A stretch of DNA of 64,000 nt, from assembly GCA_006383075.2 (NCBI GenBank), contig SMNH02000002.1, positions 569,127 to 633,126 of the forward strand, given 5' to 3'. This document shows positions 45,929 to 54,104 of this stretch, one piece after another. Position 1 is the stretch's first letter. Each line of letters opens with the position of its first letter. The translations under genes and the position numbers were made by a program. The notes under the pieces were generated by a model. The model saw only the letters and a list, made by a program, of their open reading frames with translations, had not been told where the DNA came from and ran no database searches. The DNA comes from Kordia sp. TARA_039_SRF. GTDB taxonomy: Bacteria > Bacteroidota > Bacteroidia > Flavobacteriales > Flavobacteriaceae.

Positions 45929-46993
45929 ATGACAAGTAAAGAAAAAATAATCAAAGACTTTGAAGACAATAAAAGTAAATTAGAAGATTTTTGTAAAAAA
46001 ATACATGCTCTGATTGATGAATTATTACGAAATTCTTCAACTTATCCACATCAAATAACAAGTAGAATAAAGCAAAAAGAAAAGTTAGACGAAAAAATAG
46101 ATCGTAAGAAAGATAAATATCAAAAGCTATTTGATATAACAGATTTAGTAGGAATAAGAATCATAACTTATTTAGAAAGTGAAGTTGATGACATAGCAAA
46201 AATAATTGAATCGGAATTTCTCATTGATAATATAAATTCAATTGATAAAAGAATATTGGAAATAGATCGGTTTGGATATAGATCTCTTCACTATGTAATT
46301 GAATTTGACAGTTCAAGATGTGAATTATCAGAGTATAAAAGATACAAGTCACTTAAGGCTGAAATACAAATTCGATCGATACTTCAACATGCTTGGGCTG
46401 AAATCGAACATGACATTGGTTATAAAGGAGAAATTGAAATTCCTGATTTTGCAAAAAGAAGATTTAATCGAATAGCAGCCTTATTGGAAACAGCTGATAG
46501 CGAATTCATACACTTAAAAGATTCCCTTGAAGAATACCAGTCAAGCTTACCACAAAAACTAACTAATACACCAAAAGAAGTAAAACTTGATAAAGCATCA
46601 CTTACAGAGTTCATTAATTCAGATAAATTAATAGATAAATTAAATGACGAAATAAGTAATTTAACAGGAATCAAGTGTAATAACGAAATAGGAAATCTAA
46701 ATCAAGTTTTATTGAGGATGAAATTCTTCAACATAAGTTCTATAGATGATTTAAAAAGTAAATTAATAACTTACCAAGACAAAATTCCTGTATTTGTTAA
46801 TAAATTCATAGACATGTCTGTAATATCTGAACAAGAAGGATATAGTAAGGATTGGTCAATTTTTTATTTAGGATATATTCTTTCTGCACAAAATAATGAT
46901 TCGAATGAGATAATAGCTTTCCTTAAAAATGTATTCCCAAATCATTCAAATTATTCAGAATTATCAAATAGAATTTTATCAGCAAATTTATAG
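45929..46993 (+). CDS. Solitary RelA/SpoT-domain nucleotide pyrophosphokinase
   Basis: A 354-residue protein with a complete synthetase core: ITSRIKQKEKLDEKI (43-57, ATP-binding Arg46/Lys48), DLVGIRIITYLE (72-83), FGYRSLHYVIEF (115-126, with the guanosine-stacking Tyr117), and AEIQIRSILQHAWAEIEHDIGYK (144-166; Glu145 metal site, Glu158, His161). No HD hydrolase, TGS or ACT domain. Residues 190-354 are an unrecognised helical C terminus. Small alarmone synthetases of this kind make (p)ppGpp, or, as toxins, other pyrophosphorylated products. Codon use is much more AT-rich than neighbours (AGA Arg, ATA Ile), and imperfect direct repeats flank it, suggesting acquisition. No obvious antitoxin gene adjoins. 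Confidence 0.88.
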   Translation: MTSKEKIIKDFEDNKSKLEDFCKKIHALIDELLRNSSTYPHQITSRIKQKEKLDEKIDRKKDKYQKLFDITDLVGIRIITYLESEVDDIAKIIESEFLIDNINSIDKRILEIDRFGYRSLHYVIEFDSSRCELSEYKRYKSLKAEIQIRSILQHAWAEIEHDIGYKGEIEIPDFAKRRFNRIAALLETADSEFIHLKDSLEEYQSSLPQKLTNTPKEVKLDKASLTEFINSDKLIDKLNDEISNLTGIKCNNEIGNLNQVLLRMKFFNISSIDDLKSKLITYQDKIPVFVNKFIDMSVISEQEGYSKDWSIFYLGYILSAQNNDSNEIIAFLKNVFPNHSNYSELSNRILSANL

Positions 46994-47040
46994 AAAGCAC
47001 TACTTCATTCTAAATAGCAATAATATGAAGCATTTTTTAG

Positions 47041-47094
47041 TTTATATGTTCCTAAGCTTAATTGTTTATGCTTCATAGCTGTTGTAAGTTAAAA
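47041..47094. repeat. Right copy of the direct repeat flanking the RelA/SpoT gene
   Basis: Same orientation as 45777-45829; shares TTAATTGTTTA, then ATAGCTGTTGTAAGTTAAAA. Lies 48 bp after the gene. Confidence 0.65.
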
Positions 47095-47144
47095 AAACTT
47101 AAAAGAACGCTTGAAACTCAAATGAACGTTTGAAATTCTATGTC

Positions 47145-48101
47145 TTAATTCTTGAAGAATGAATCTACGAATTCGTATTTGTTGAATACTTGCAAATCTT
47201 CAATGCCTTCTCCTACGCCAATATATTTGACAGGAATTTGAAATTGATCCGAAATTCCGATGACTACACCACCTTTTGCTGTTCCATCGAGTTTGGTAAC
47301 TGCCAGCGACGTTACTTCTGTAGCCGCTGTAAACTGTTTCGCTTGCTCAAATGCATTTTGACCTGTAGAACCATCTAACACTAATAAAACGTCGTGAGGC
47401 GCGTCGTCAATCACTTTTTGCATCACTTTTTTGACTTTCGTCAATTCCTTCATCAAATTGACTTTGTTGTGCAATCGTCCAGCCGTATCAATAATAATGA
47501 CATCTGCATCTTGCGCAACACCTGATTTTAACGTATCATACGCCACAGAAGCTGGATCGCTTCCCATATTTTGCTTTACAATCGGAACGTCTACTCTATC
47601 TGCCCAAACTTGCAATTGGTCAATCGCTGCTGCTCTAAACGTATCTGCAGCTCCTAAAACTACTTTTAATCCTTTTTTCTTAAATTGATACGCAAGTTTT
47701 CCAATCGTAGTAGTTTTTCCAACACCATTTACACCCACAACCATCAATACATACGGTTTTTTATTGGCTGGAATTGTATATTCTGTTTCTTCCCCGGAAT
47801 TGGTTTCTGATAGCAATCCTGCAATTTCTTCGCGAAGAATTTTGTTTAACTCGTCTGTTCCTAAGTATTTATCTTTCGCGACTCTTTCTTCAATTCGGTC
47901 AATAATTTTAAGTGTGGTATCTACGCCGACATCACTACTCACCAATACTTCTTCCAAATTATCTAACACTTCATCATCAACTTTGCTTTTTCCTGCAACA
48001 GCTTTGGTTAATTTTGAGAAGAAACTAGATTTGGATTTTTCCAAACCTTTATCGAGCGTTTCTTTTTTTTCTGATGAAAATATTTTTTTAAAAAAACTCA
48101 T
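47145..48101 (-). CDS. ftsY: Signal recognition particle receptor FtsY
   Basis: GTPase that docks SRP-ribosome complexes at the membrane. Start at 48101 (MSFFKKIFSSEKKETLDKG), the typical short flavobacterial N terminus; twelve further upstream codons are unlike the family. Helical N domain 20-95, then the GTPase: VVGVNGVGKTTTIGKLAYQF (G1), DTFRAAAIDQLQ (G2), IIIDTAGRLHNK (G3), VTKLDGTAKGG (G4) and a closing GVGEGIEDLQVFNKYEFVDSFF. Length 318. Downstream of the rpmB-rpmG-DUF4295 operon but separated from it by a terminator. Confidence 0.96.
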   Translation of the reverse strand: MSFFKKIFSSEKKETLDKGLEKSKSSFFSKLTKAVAGKSKVDDEVLDNLEEVLVSSDVGVDTTLKIIDRIEERVAKDKYLGTDELNKILREEIAGLLSETNSGEETEYTIPANKKPYVLMVVGVNGVGKTTTIGKLAYQFKKKGLKVVLGAADTFRAAAIDQLQVWADRVDVPIVKQNMGSDPASVAYDTLKSGVAQDADVIIIDTAGRLHNKVNLMKELTKVKKVMQKVIDDAPHDVLLVLDGSTGQNAFEQAKQFTAATEVTSLAVTKLDGTAKGGVVIGISDQFQIPVKYIGVGEGIEDLQVFNKYEFVDSFFKN

Positions 48102-48263
48102 AATACGTGGGTAATTTTTTAATTCTACAGATGGCACAAACCGTAAACAAGATACTTAAATTTTGTCAAAATTTTGCAGCGGATTGTACCCCATTTTGCT
48201 GACAATTATCTTGCCTAATTTACCAATCGGCAAAAGTGTCATACTGTGTTCATATATAAAAAC

Positions 48264-48300
48264 AAAAAGCTACTCTCTTTCGAAAGTAGCTTTTCTTTTT
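48264..48300 (-). terminator. Terminator after the rpmB-rpmG-DUF4295 operon
   Basis: AAAAGCTACT / AGTAGCTTTT hairpin (48265-48294), T-rich in both directions. It lies 22 bases after the DUF4295 stop and before ftsY. Confidence 0.82.
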
Positions 48301-48315
48301 GTATACATTATATAC

Positions 48316-48465
48316 TTATTTTTTTAACCAATCGTTTACTTCGTCTGGAGACATGATTGACTCAACAAATGTGTAAGCACCTGTTTTTGGTGACTTTACC
48401 ATTTTGATAGCTTTCGTTAATCTTTTTGATCCTGTCTGTAAGGATGCTACTGCTTTCTTTGCCAT
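48316..48465 (-). CDS. DUF4295 family protein, 49 aa
   Basis: Short basic protein AKKAVASLQTGSKRLTKAIK continuing to MSPDEVNDWLKK. A gene of this kind follows rpmG in Bacteroidota almost without exception, and the product may be a ribosome-associated peptide of that phylum. Start at 48465 lies 6 bp after the rpmG stop. Fully inside the L28-L33 operon. Confidence 0.88.
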   Translation of the reverse strand: MAKKAVASLQTGSKRLTKAIKMVKSPKTGAYTFVESIMSPDEVNDWLKK

Positions 48466-48471
48466 GACTTA

Positions 48472-48654
48472 TTATTTTATTTCTTTGTGAACAGTCATTC
48501 TCTTCAAGATAGGATTAAACTTTTTAATCTCTAATCTATCTGGAGTGTTTTTCTTATTTTTTGTAGTGATGTAACGTGAAGTTCCTGGTTGTCCAGAAGC
48601 TTTGTGCTCTGTACACTCTAGTATCACTTGAACTCTATTTCCTTTCTTCGCCAT
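48472..48654 (-). CDS. rpmG: 50S ribosomal protein L33
   Basis: 60 residues; [40 protein letters not shown] and a final KEIK match L33. The form has only one Cys in the first position pair (ECTE), so it is of the zinc-independent (C-minus) type rather than the four-Cys type. Second gene of rpmB-rpmG-DUF4295, 31 bp after rpmB. Confidence 0.96.
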   Translation of the reverse strand: MAKKGNRVQVILECTEHKASGQPGTSRYITTKNKKNTPDRLEIKKFNPILKRMTVHKEIK

Positions 48655-48685
48655 TGCTATTGGTATTTATACTTTTATGACTGAA

Positions 48686-48922
48686 TTACTTGATAAAACC
48701 TTTCGCTCTTGCTTCTTTTAGCACAGCTGAGATTCCTTTTTTATTAATTGTTTTCAATGCTGAAGTAGATACTTTTAAAGTAACCCACTTATCTTCTTCA
48801 GGAATGTAAAAGCGCTTTTTTGTAAGATTCGCATTAAATTTGCGTTTCGTTTTATTCATTGCGTGAGAAACATTGTTCCCAACCATAGCTTTCTTACCTG
48901 TTAATTCACAAATTCTTGACAT
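48686..48922 (-). CDS. rpmB: 50S ribosomal protein L28
   Basis: 78 residues with SRICELTGKKAMVGNNVSHA, NKTKRKFNANL and LKVSTSALKTINKKG, all typical of L28. It has one Cys (ICELTG) and lacks the zinc-binding set. First gene of the ribosomal operon; cinA ends 72 bp upstream. Confidence 0.96.
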   Translation of the reverse strand: MSRICELTGKKAMVGNNVSHAMNKTKRKFNANLTKKRFYIPEEDKWVTLKVSTSALKTINKKGISAVLKEARAKGFIK

Positions 48923-48994
48923 CTGTACTAAACTTTTATGTTGTTAAAAACGAGGTGCAAATTTACATTTTTTTATTTTCTCAGCAAATATTTA

Positions 48995-50248
48995 TTAGGT
49001 GTTTTTTAAAATTTCTTCTAATAACATCTGAAAAGCTTTGGTAACTGCTTTGTTTACGACCTTTTCACGCGGTTGCCCAAAGTTAAATCCCTGAGAAATA
49101 GTTCCACTAGGAGTTTTGATTCCTATAAAAACAGTTCCAACTTCTACATCAGAGTTTCCTTTGCTTGGCCCAGCGTTTCCTGTAGTTGCCACTGCATAGT
49201 CTGCTTTGTAGACTTTGGCTGCACCTGCTGCCATTGCTTCCACAACTTCTGCACTGACGACTGAATGTTTGTCAATTAGTTCTTTCGGAACTCCTAAAAT
49301 ATCAATTTTAGATTGCAAAGCATATGTTACTGCACTTCCGTTAAAAAATGCCGAAACACCTGATTCTGTCGTAATTTCTGCCGCGATTTTTCCACCTGTA
49401 CAACTTTCGGCTGCAGCCAATTTTTGCCCTTTTGCTTTTAACAAGTCACCTATTTGAGTCACAATGGTACTTTTTCCCTCTTCTCCTTGAATGATGTCTC
49501 CAATAATAGGATAGAGTTTTTGTGCAGATTCATCCACCGCTTTGGTGATGGTTTCTTTATCTGTACCTTTTCCCGTAAGACGCAAACGTACTTTTCCAAA
49601 GTTTGGCAAATACGCAAGTTTTACATTTTCTGGTAGATTGTCTTCCCAATGTTCAATTTTCATGGCAATGCTACTCTCGCCCATTCCGTACGTTAGAATG
49701 GTTTTATGATAAATGAACGGACGCTCAAATTCTTCTTGCAGCTTTGGAATAATATGATTGGTCATTAATCCGCGCATTTCATACGGAATACCTGGCATCG
49801 ATATAAAGATGGTGTTGTCTTTTTCCAGCCACATTCCTGGCGCTGTACCAAATTCGTTGTGCAATACCTGTGCTTTGGAGGGCACTAATGCTTGCATACG
49901 ATTCATATTTGAAATAGGCGATGTTGTAGAGAATTTTTTGAATAATTCTTCAATATGTGCCAATACAGCGTCATTTTGCACCAATACATCTTCAAAATAT
50001 TCGCACAGCGTCAATTTGGTAATATCGTCTTTTGTAGGACCTAATCCGCCCGTAATTAACACCAAATCTGCTTTTTGTTTGGCAGCTTCTAACGCTTCTA
50101 AAATGTGTTGCTTATCATCTTGAATCGACGTGATTTGATGTACTGAAATACCAATTTCGTTCAATGCTTTGGAAATGAACACAGAATTGGTATCTACAAT
50201 TTGCCCAATCAAAATTTCGTCGCCAATCGTGATTATTTCTGCAATCAT
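48995..50248 (-). CDS. cinA: CinA family nicotinamide-nucleotide amidohydrolase / competence-damage protein
   Basis: N-terminal MoaB/MogA-like domain (1-170): IITIGDEILIGQIVDTNS, LVLITGGLGPTKDDIT, SMPGIPYEMRGLM. C-terminal PncC domain (about 255-415): KLAAAESCTGGKIAAEITTESG with the catalytic Ser/Thr region, GVSAFFNGSAVTYA, and YAVATTGNAGPSKG. PncC-type domains deamidate nicotinamide mononucleotide in NAD recycling; the role in competence is indirect. Length 417 is standard. Followed by rpmB; 3 bp downstream of the Hpt gene on the same strand, so it lies within a tight five-gene run. Confidence 0.94.
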   Translation of the reverse strand: MIAEIITIGDEILIGQIVDTNSVFISKALNEIGISVHQITSIQDDKQHILEALEAAKQKADLVLITGGLGPTKDDITKLTLCEYFEDVLVQNDAVLAHIEELFKKFSTTSPISNMNRMQALVPSKAQVLHNEFGTAPGMWLEKDNTIFISMPGIPYEMRGLMTNHIIPKLQEEFERPFIYHKTILTYGMGESSIAMKIEHWEDNLPENVKLAYLPNFGKVRLRLTGKGTDKETITKAVDESAQKLYPIIGDIIQGEEGKSTIVTQIGDLLKAKGQKLAAAESCTGGKIAAEITTESGVSAFFNGSAVTYALQSKIDILGVPKELIDKHSVVSAEVVEAMAAGAAKVYKADYAVATTGNAGPSKGNSDVEVGTVFIGIKTPSGTISQGFNFGQPREKVVNKAVTKAFQMLLEEILKNT

Positions 50249-50251
50249 ATA

Positions 50252-50593
50252 TTAAGATACCTTGAATTCTTTTTTAAGTCCCGAAATATTTTCGTCAATC
50301 ATTCCTTTCAACACAGGAAAATTTTCAGCAATTTCGTCTATGTTGGTTTCGTCTTTTGCCCAATTGAGAATTTTAAAATTCAAATCGAAAGCGGCATCCA
50401 TGCCTAGCAATTCCAAATTCGGTTTTATTTTGTGACTTACTTGATAAATTCCCCCATAATTTTTCGCCACAACTTCTTTTTCAAACACAATCATATCTTC
50501 TGGAATTTCCTCTATAAAAGCAACGACTACGGCTTCTATAAAGTCATTGTCTCCATCGGACATTACGTGTATTTTTTCTAAATTATATCCCAT
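50252..50593 (-). CDS. Hpt (histidine phosphotransfer) domain protein
   Basis: 113 residues, all-helical. The phospho-acceptor is His54 in YQVSHKIKPNLELLGM, the standard HPt motif (H-K-x-K), preceded by DFIEAVVVAFIEEIPEDM and followed by an amphipathic helix. Single-domain HPt proteins carry phosphate from hybrid histidine kinases to response regulators; no kinase or regulator lies near. It sits between cinA and the FAH-family gene, 3 bp from each. Confidence 0.85.
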   Translation of the reverse strand: MGYNLEKIHVMSDGDNDFIEAVVVAFIEEIPEDMIVFEKEVVAKNYGGIYQVSHKIKPNLELLGMDAAFDLNFKILNWAKDETNIDEIAENFPVLKGMIDENISGLKKEFKVS

Positions 50594-50596
50594 TTT

Positions 50597-51208
50597 TTAT
50601 TTTACTACTATTGAAAATAATTCTTGTCCTTCTAAATAGCCTGTCAGTCGCTCGTCAGCATGTACTTTTGCCACGCCTGCAGGTGTTCCTGTAAATATGA
50701 TGTCTCCAATTTTTAAGGTAAAGTATTCCGAAACATACGCGATGAGTTCATCAATTTTCCAAAGCATTTGTTGCGTATTTCCTTGTTGAACAACTTCTCC
50801 GTTTTTTTCAAGTTTGAAATTTAGGTTGTTCATATCTTCAAATTGATCTTTCGGAATCCATTTGCCGACAACCGCCGAACCGTCAAAGGCTTTGGCTTTT
50901 TCCCATGGCAATCCTTTGGCTTTGAGTTTTGCTTGTAAATCGCGCGCTGTAAAATCAATTCCTACACTGATTTCATTGTAATATTTGTGCGCGAATTTTT
51001 TATCGATATATTTTCCCAACTTATTAATTTTCACCAAAACTTCTACTTCATGATGAATTTCTTCTGAAAAGTCAGGAATAAAAAACGGTTGTTTCTTTAA
51101 CAGAATCGACGTGTCTGCTTTCATGAAAATGACTGGATCTTTCGGTTTTTCATTTTCAAGCTCTGCAATGTGTTCTGTATAGTTTCTTCCGATGCAAATA
51201 ATTTTCAT
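50597..51208 (-). CDS. Fumarylacetoacetate hydrolase family protein
   Basis: 203 residues, the short form of the family. KIICIGRNYTEHIAELEN opens the fold; metal ligands are seen in HHEVEVLVKI (two Glu) and GIDFTARDLQ (Asp), then KGLPWEKAKAFDGSAVVG and IIFTGTPAGVAKVHADERLTG. Members are acylpyruvate hydrolases, oxaloacetate decarboxylases or tautomerases; a short enzyme like this is closest to FAHD1-type acylpyruvase/oxaloacetate decarboxylase, by length and motif spacing only. Confidence 0.9.
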   Translation of the reverse strand: MKIICIGRNYTEHIAELENEKPKDPVIFMKADTSILLKKQPFFIPDFSEEIHHEVEVLVKINKLGKYIDKKFAHKYYNEISVGIDFTARDLQAKLKAKGLPWEKAKAFDGSAVVGKWIPKDQFEDMNNLNFKLEKNGEVVQQGNTQQMLWKIDELIAYVSEYFTLKIGDIIFTGTPAGVAKVHADERLTGYLEGQELFSIVVK

Positions 51209-51224
51209 CTGCGATGTTATTTAA

Positions 51225-52160
51225 TTAATTGGTCAATTTTATTTTGAATGCTGGCGCCACTACTTCATTTTGCTTGAAGTCTGAGCGCGGCATTTTTAGC
51301 TTTCCTACTTTTTTCCAGCCGTTGACGGACATATAATAGGAATGTGATTCGTCTACTTTTTCAACAATTCCAGCAAAAATAGGCGCGTAACGTATTTGTT
51401 GTACATTTTGCACTTTCACAGAATCGTTGACTTTTAAATTTACAATTTCGCGCACTTCATTTTCTTTAATGAACAGGTGCTCTATTACCACAAAAAAACC
51501 TTCTCTCGGCACCTCAACACCGTTGAATGGTATTTTGACTTTCACTTTTCCTTCATTGTATATAACACTGACAAGAATAGGATTGAGTAAGTCGTCTTTT
51601 GGCATTTTATCTTTTGTAGAAGAGAGTATTCGCAATCGAAATTTGGCGTTATGTCTTCCTTCTTTAAATAATAATACCGTAACTTCTTCTACATAGTTTT
51701 CATCACCTAATTTTTCAATGAACGGATAATATCTAGCAAACATTGACGGATAGTCACCGTCGCTAAAATTTCCCAAGCCAATTATTCGTTTGCCTCGAAA
51801 CGGATTAACTCGCTTTCGTTTTTGGCGTTCTTTATGCGTTAAGTGTACCGAATTTAAGAATTCAATGGAAGGTTTTAAATAAATTACCAATCCTTTTTCC
51901 TGTGTTAGTACAACTTTTTTATCTTCAAAACCTACGCAAGTTATTTTGAGTTCTTTTCCAATCCAAGCATCTGGTACGGAAAATTTAAAATTACCTTTTA
52001 CATCTGAGGTTGTACCTCTTTTTTCAGAAGGTATAATAAGATGCGCATACGAAATTGGTTCCTTGGTTTCTTTATTTACAATAATCCCTGCCATATTTTT
52101 TTGTGCAAACGCAAAACTCAAACTGAATATCGTAATGAGTATGATGGCAGCATTGTTCAA
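51225..52160 (-). CDS. Exported protein with carboxypeptidase-regulatory-like N domain
   Basis: Signal peptide to about residue 19 (LSFAFAQ). Residues 22-100 form a carboxypeptidase-D-regulatory-like sandwich: MAGIIVNKETKEPISYAHLI, GTTSDVKGNFKFSVP, LKITCVGFEDKKVVL. Residues 110-311 are a beta-rich region with PFRGKRIIGLGNFSDGDYP, EVTVLLFKEGRHNAKFRLRI and GFFVVIEHLFI, as in many flavobacterial surface proteins without known function. The reading direction and 16-bp spacings place it between the exonuclease and FAH genes. Confidence 0.82.
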   Translation of the reverse strand: MNNAAIILITIFSLSFAFAQKNMAGIIVNKETKEPISYAHLIIPSEKRGTTSDVKGNFKFSVPDAWIGKELKITCVGFEDKKVVLTQEKGLVIYLKPSIEFLNSVHLTHKERQKRKRVNPFRGKRIIGLGNFSDGDYPSMFARYYPFIEKLGDENYVEEVTVLLFKEGRHNAKFRLRILSSTKDKMPKDDLLNPILVSVIYNEGKVKVKIPFNGVEVPREGFFVVIEHLFIKENEVREIVNLKVNDSVKVQNVQQIRYAPIFAGIVEKVDESHSYYMSVNGWKKVGKLKMPRSDFKQNEVVAPAFKIKLTN

Positions 52161-52176
52161 AATCTTCTTATGTTTT

Positions 52177-52950
52177 TTAAAATTTCGTATTCAGCTTTCG
52201 CAATTTGATTGCCGTCAATACTTTTTTGGTATACAACGGAAAATTCGCGTTGAGAATCCAGCCAAAATAGCCTGGCTCTTCTTCTAAAACTTTGGCTACT
52301 TTCTTTCCTTTATGTTTTCCAAACGAGAAAATTTCCTCATTGTCTTTGTCAAAAATGATAAATCCTGCAAAATCAGCCGTTTTTTTACGCGTGGTGAATT
52401 CACTCAGCTTTTTTATATCATTTTCCAATTCGTCATAGCGATCTAATTGCGATTTTAACACTTCATACGTTGCATTGGTGTCAGCTTCTGCACCATGTGC
52501 GCCTTCCAATTCTTTTCCGCAGTAAAATTTATATGCGGCAGCCAACGTACGTTTTTCCATTTTATGAAAAATAGTTTGCACATCAACCGACACTTTATTT
52601 TTCATATCAAAGTCAATTTCTGCGCGCAACAATTCTTCTGCCAATAGCGGAATGTCAAAACGATCGGAATTATATCCTGCCAAATCACTGTCTTTTATCA
52701 TGTTGTAGATTTCTTTCGAAATTTGCTTAAATGTTGGCTCATTCGCTACTTTTTCATCCGTAATTCCATGAATTTCAGATACGCTAGCAGGAATTGGCAT
52801 TTCAGGATTTACCAACCACGTTTTACTTTCCTTTGTTCCGTTAGGATATATTTTTAGTATCGAGATTTCTACAATTCTATCTTTCGCTACTTCCACGCCA
52901 GTAGTCTCCAAATCGAAGAAGCAGATTGGATTTTTTAGTTTTAATTCCAT
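52177..52950 (-). CDS. DEDDh 3'-5' exonuclease (DNA polymerase III epsilon-like)
   Basis: Start at 52950 (MELKLKNPICFFDLETTGV); the open frame reaches 14 codons further up. Exo motifs: Asp/Glu in FFDLETTG (ExoI), NSDRFDIPLLAEEL (ExoII with Asp), and HGAEADTNATYEVL (ExoIIIepsilon, with His and Asp of DEDDh). Residues 205-250 (IFSFGKHKGKKVAKVL, PGYFGWILNANFP) resemble a DUF3820-like module. Not the replicative epsilon subunit by itself; the role in repair or RNA processing is undecided. First gene of the five-gene run down to cinA. Confidence 0.92.
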   Translation of the reverse strand: MELKLKNPICFFDLETTGVEVAKDRIVEISILKIYPNGTKESKTWLVNPEMPIPASVSEIHGITDEKVANEPTFKQISKEIYNMIKDSDLAGYNSDRFDIPLLAEELLRAEIDFDMKNKVSVDVQTIFHKMEKRTLAAAYKFYCGKELEGAHGAEADTNATYEVLKSQLDRYDELENDIKKLSEFTTRKKTADFAGFIIFDKDNEEIFSFGKHKGKKVAKVLEEEPGYFGWILNANFPLYTKKVLTAIKLRKLNTKF

Positions 52951-53057
52951 TTTTTTGTTTAAAGCAGTAAATTTATCATTATTATAGGGCAAATAAAATT
53001 ATTTCATGGTATAATCATGGATTTTAATTCATTCTTAACAATTGTAGAAAAATTCGT

Positions 53058-53687
53058 ATGTTGAAGTCAGTCGTTGCACTATTTTTTATGGTTTTTTGTT
53101 GGATTTTTTCCGCGAAAGCACAATCGGAAGCTATTGAAATTGTAGAAGAAAAAGGCAAGAATAAAATCATCATTTACGCAATTAATCACACCGAAACTGA
53201 GAAAGAAGTTTTTTTTAAGATTGATGGAAAAGGGTTTCGAAAAAGCAGCTATCGCCCTGTGATTAAGAAAGTTCCGCCACAACAAAAAATAAAACTCACC
53301 ACACTGATTCCCTTGAAAAATGCTACGCCTGAATACACGTATTTTCATTCGTTTGATAACTCGCTGGAAGAGGTAAATGTAGATGTAGTGAAAGTGACGA
53401 ACTGGAAAACACTGGATCAACTCATCGACAAGGGAGAAACCATTATTTTTACGAAAGATGACTGCGCCAAATGTGAAAAATTGATTGGAATGCTAAACGC
53501 CAATCGCATTGCACACAAAGCGTTTGATATTTCTGAAAACGAACGTTATAAAGAGTTTTTCTGGAATACGATTTCCAAAATGAAACGCAAAGATGTATTT
53601 ATTTCTTCCATTCCCATCGCAATTGTAAAAGGGAAATTGTATGAAAGTTTGAATTTGATTTCGTTTGTGGAAGGTTTGAAGCAGTAG
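53058..53687 (+). CDS. Exported thioredoxin/glutaredoxin-like protein
   Basis: Signal peptide to about residue 22 (FSAKAQ). Residues 25-110 form a beta-rich domain (KNKIIIYAINHTETEKEVFFK). Residues 120-205 look like a glutaredoxin: ETIIFTKDDCAKCEKLIGML with a CxxC (Cys-Ala-Lys-Cys), then HKAFDISENERYKEFFW and a cis-Pro in SSIPIAIVKGKLYESLNL. This would be a thiol-disulfide protein of the periplasm. Divergent from the exonuclease gene. Confidence 0.82.
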   Translation: MLKSVVALFFMVFCWIFSAKAQSEAIEIVEEKGKNKIIIYAINHTETEKEVFFKIDGKGFRKSSYRPVIKKVPPQQKIKLTTLIPLKNATPEYTYFHSFDNSLEEVNVDVVKVTNWKTLDQLIDKGETIIFTKDDCAKCEKLIGMLNANRIAHKAFDISENERYKEFFWNTISKMKRKDVFISSIPIAIVKGKLYESLNLISFVEGLKQ

Positions 53688-53688
53688 T

Positions 53689-53721
53689 GGTTGTTGGGTT
53701 TTGGGTGTTAGGTATTGGGTA
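53689..53721. repeat. G-tract intergenic repeat, copy 3
   Basis: GTTGGGTTTTGGGTGTTAGG then TATTGGGT follows the glutaredoxin-like gene directly. Closest to copies at 244-279 (inverted) and 11221-11254. Confidence 0.6.
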
Positions 53722-53753
53722 TTCTTAGCTTACTGAAGTATTGTTTATTTGTC

Positions 53754-54047
53754 TTTTGTTTTTCGTCGTTTCTTAGTTTTTCTTTGAAACGTAAACTTAT
53801 AAACTCTTAAACTGATACACTAAGAACTGAAACCTAAACGTCACTTCGAGTGATTTTCTTGTCATTGAGCCTGTCGAAATGAAAGAAAAATGTATCGAGA
53901 AGTACTTCGAAACTTCTCAATACTCAATACTAATATCTCAATACTTTTTTTGTTTATTCGTTAATTTGTTTTTTGTTTTTTGTTTTTCGTCGTTTCTTAG
54001 TTTTTCTTTGAAACATAAACTTATAAACTCTTAAACTGATAAACTAA
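53754..54047. repeat. 70-bp direct repeat pair with intervening flavobacterial-type repeat sequence
   Basis: 53754-53823 and 53978-54047 agree at about 67 of 70 positions, period 224 bp; both start TTTTGTTTTTCGTCGTTTCT and contain TAAACTTATAAACTCTTAAA. The spacer has CACTTCGAGTG and CATTGAGCCTGTCGAAATG, a sequence kind frequent between genes of this family. No gene is seen in the 417-bp stretch 53688-54104. Confidence 0.7.
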
Positions 54048-54079
54048 AAAAAGAGCTCCCATAATTGAGAACTCTTTTC
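54046..54079 (-). terminator. Terminator after the dehydrogenase E2 gene
   Basis: AAAAGAG...CTCTTTT arms with imperfect inner pairing (TCCCAT/ATTGAGA region) 26 bases beyond the E2 stop. Confidence 0.65.
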
Positions 54080-54104
54080 GTTATATGATATGTGCTTTTT
54101 CACA

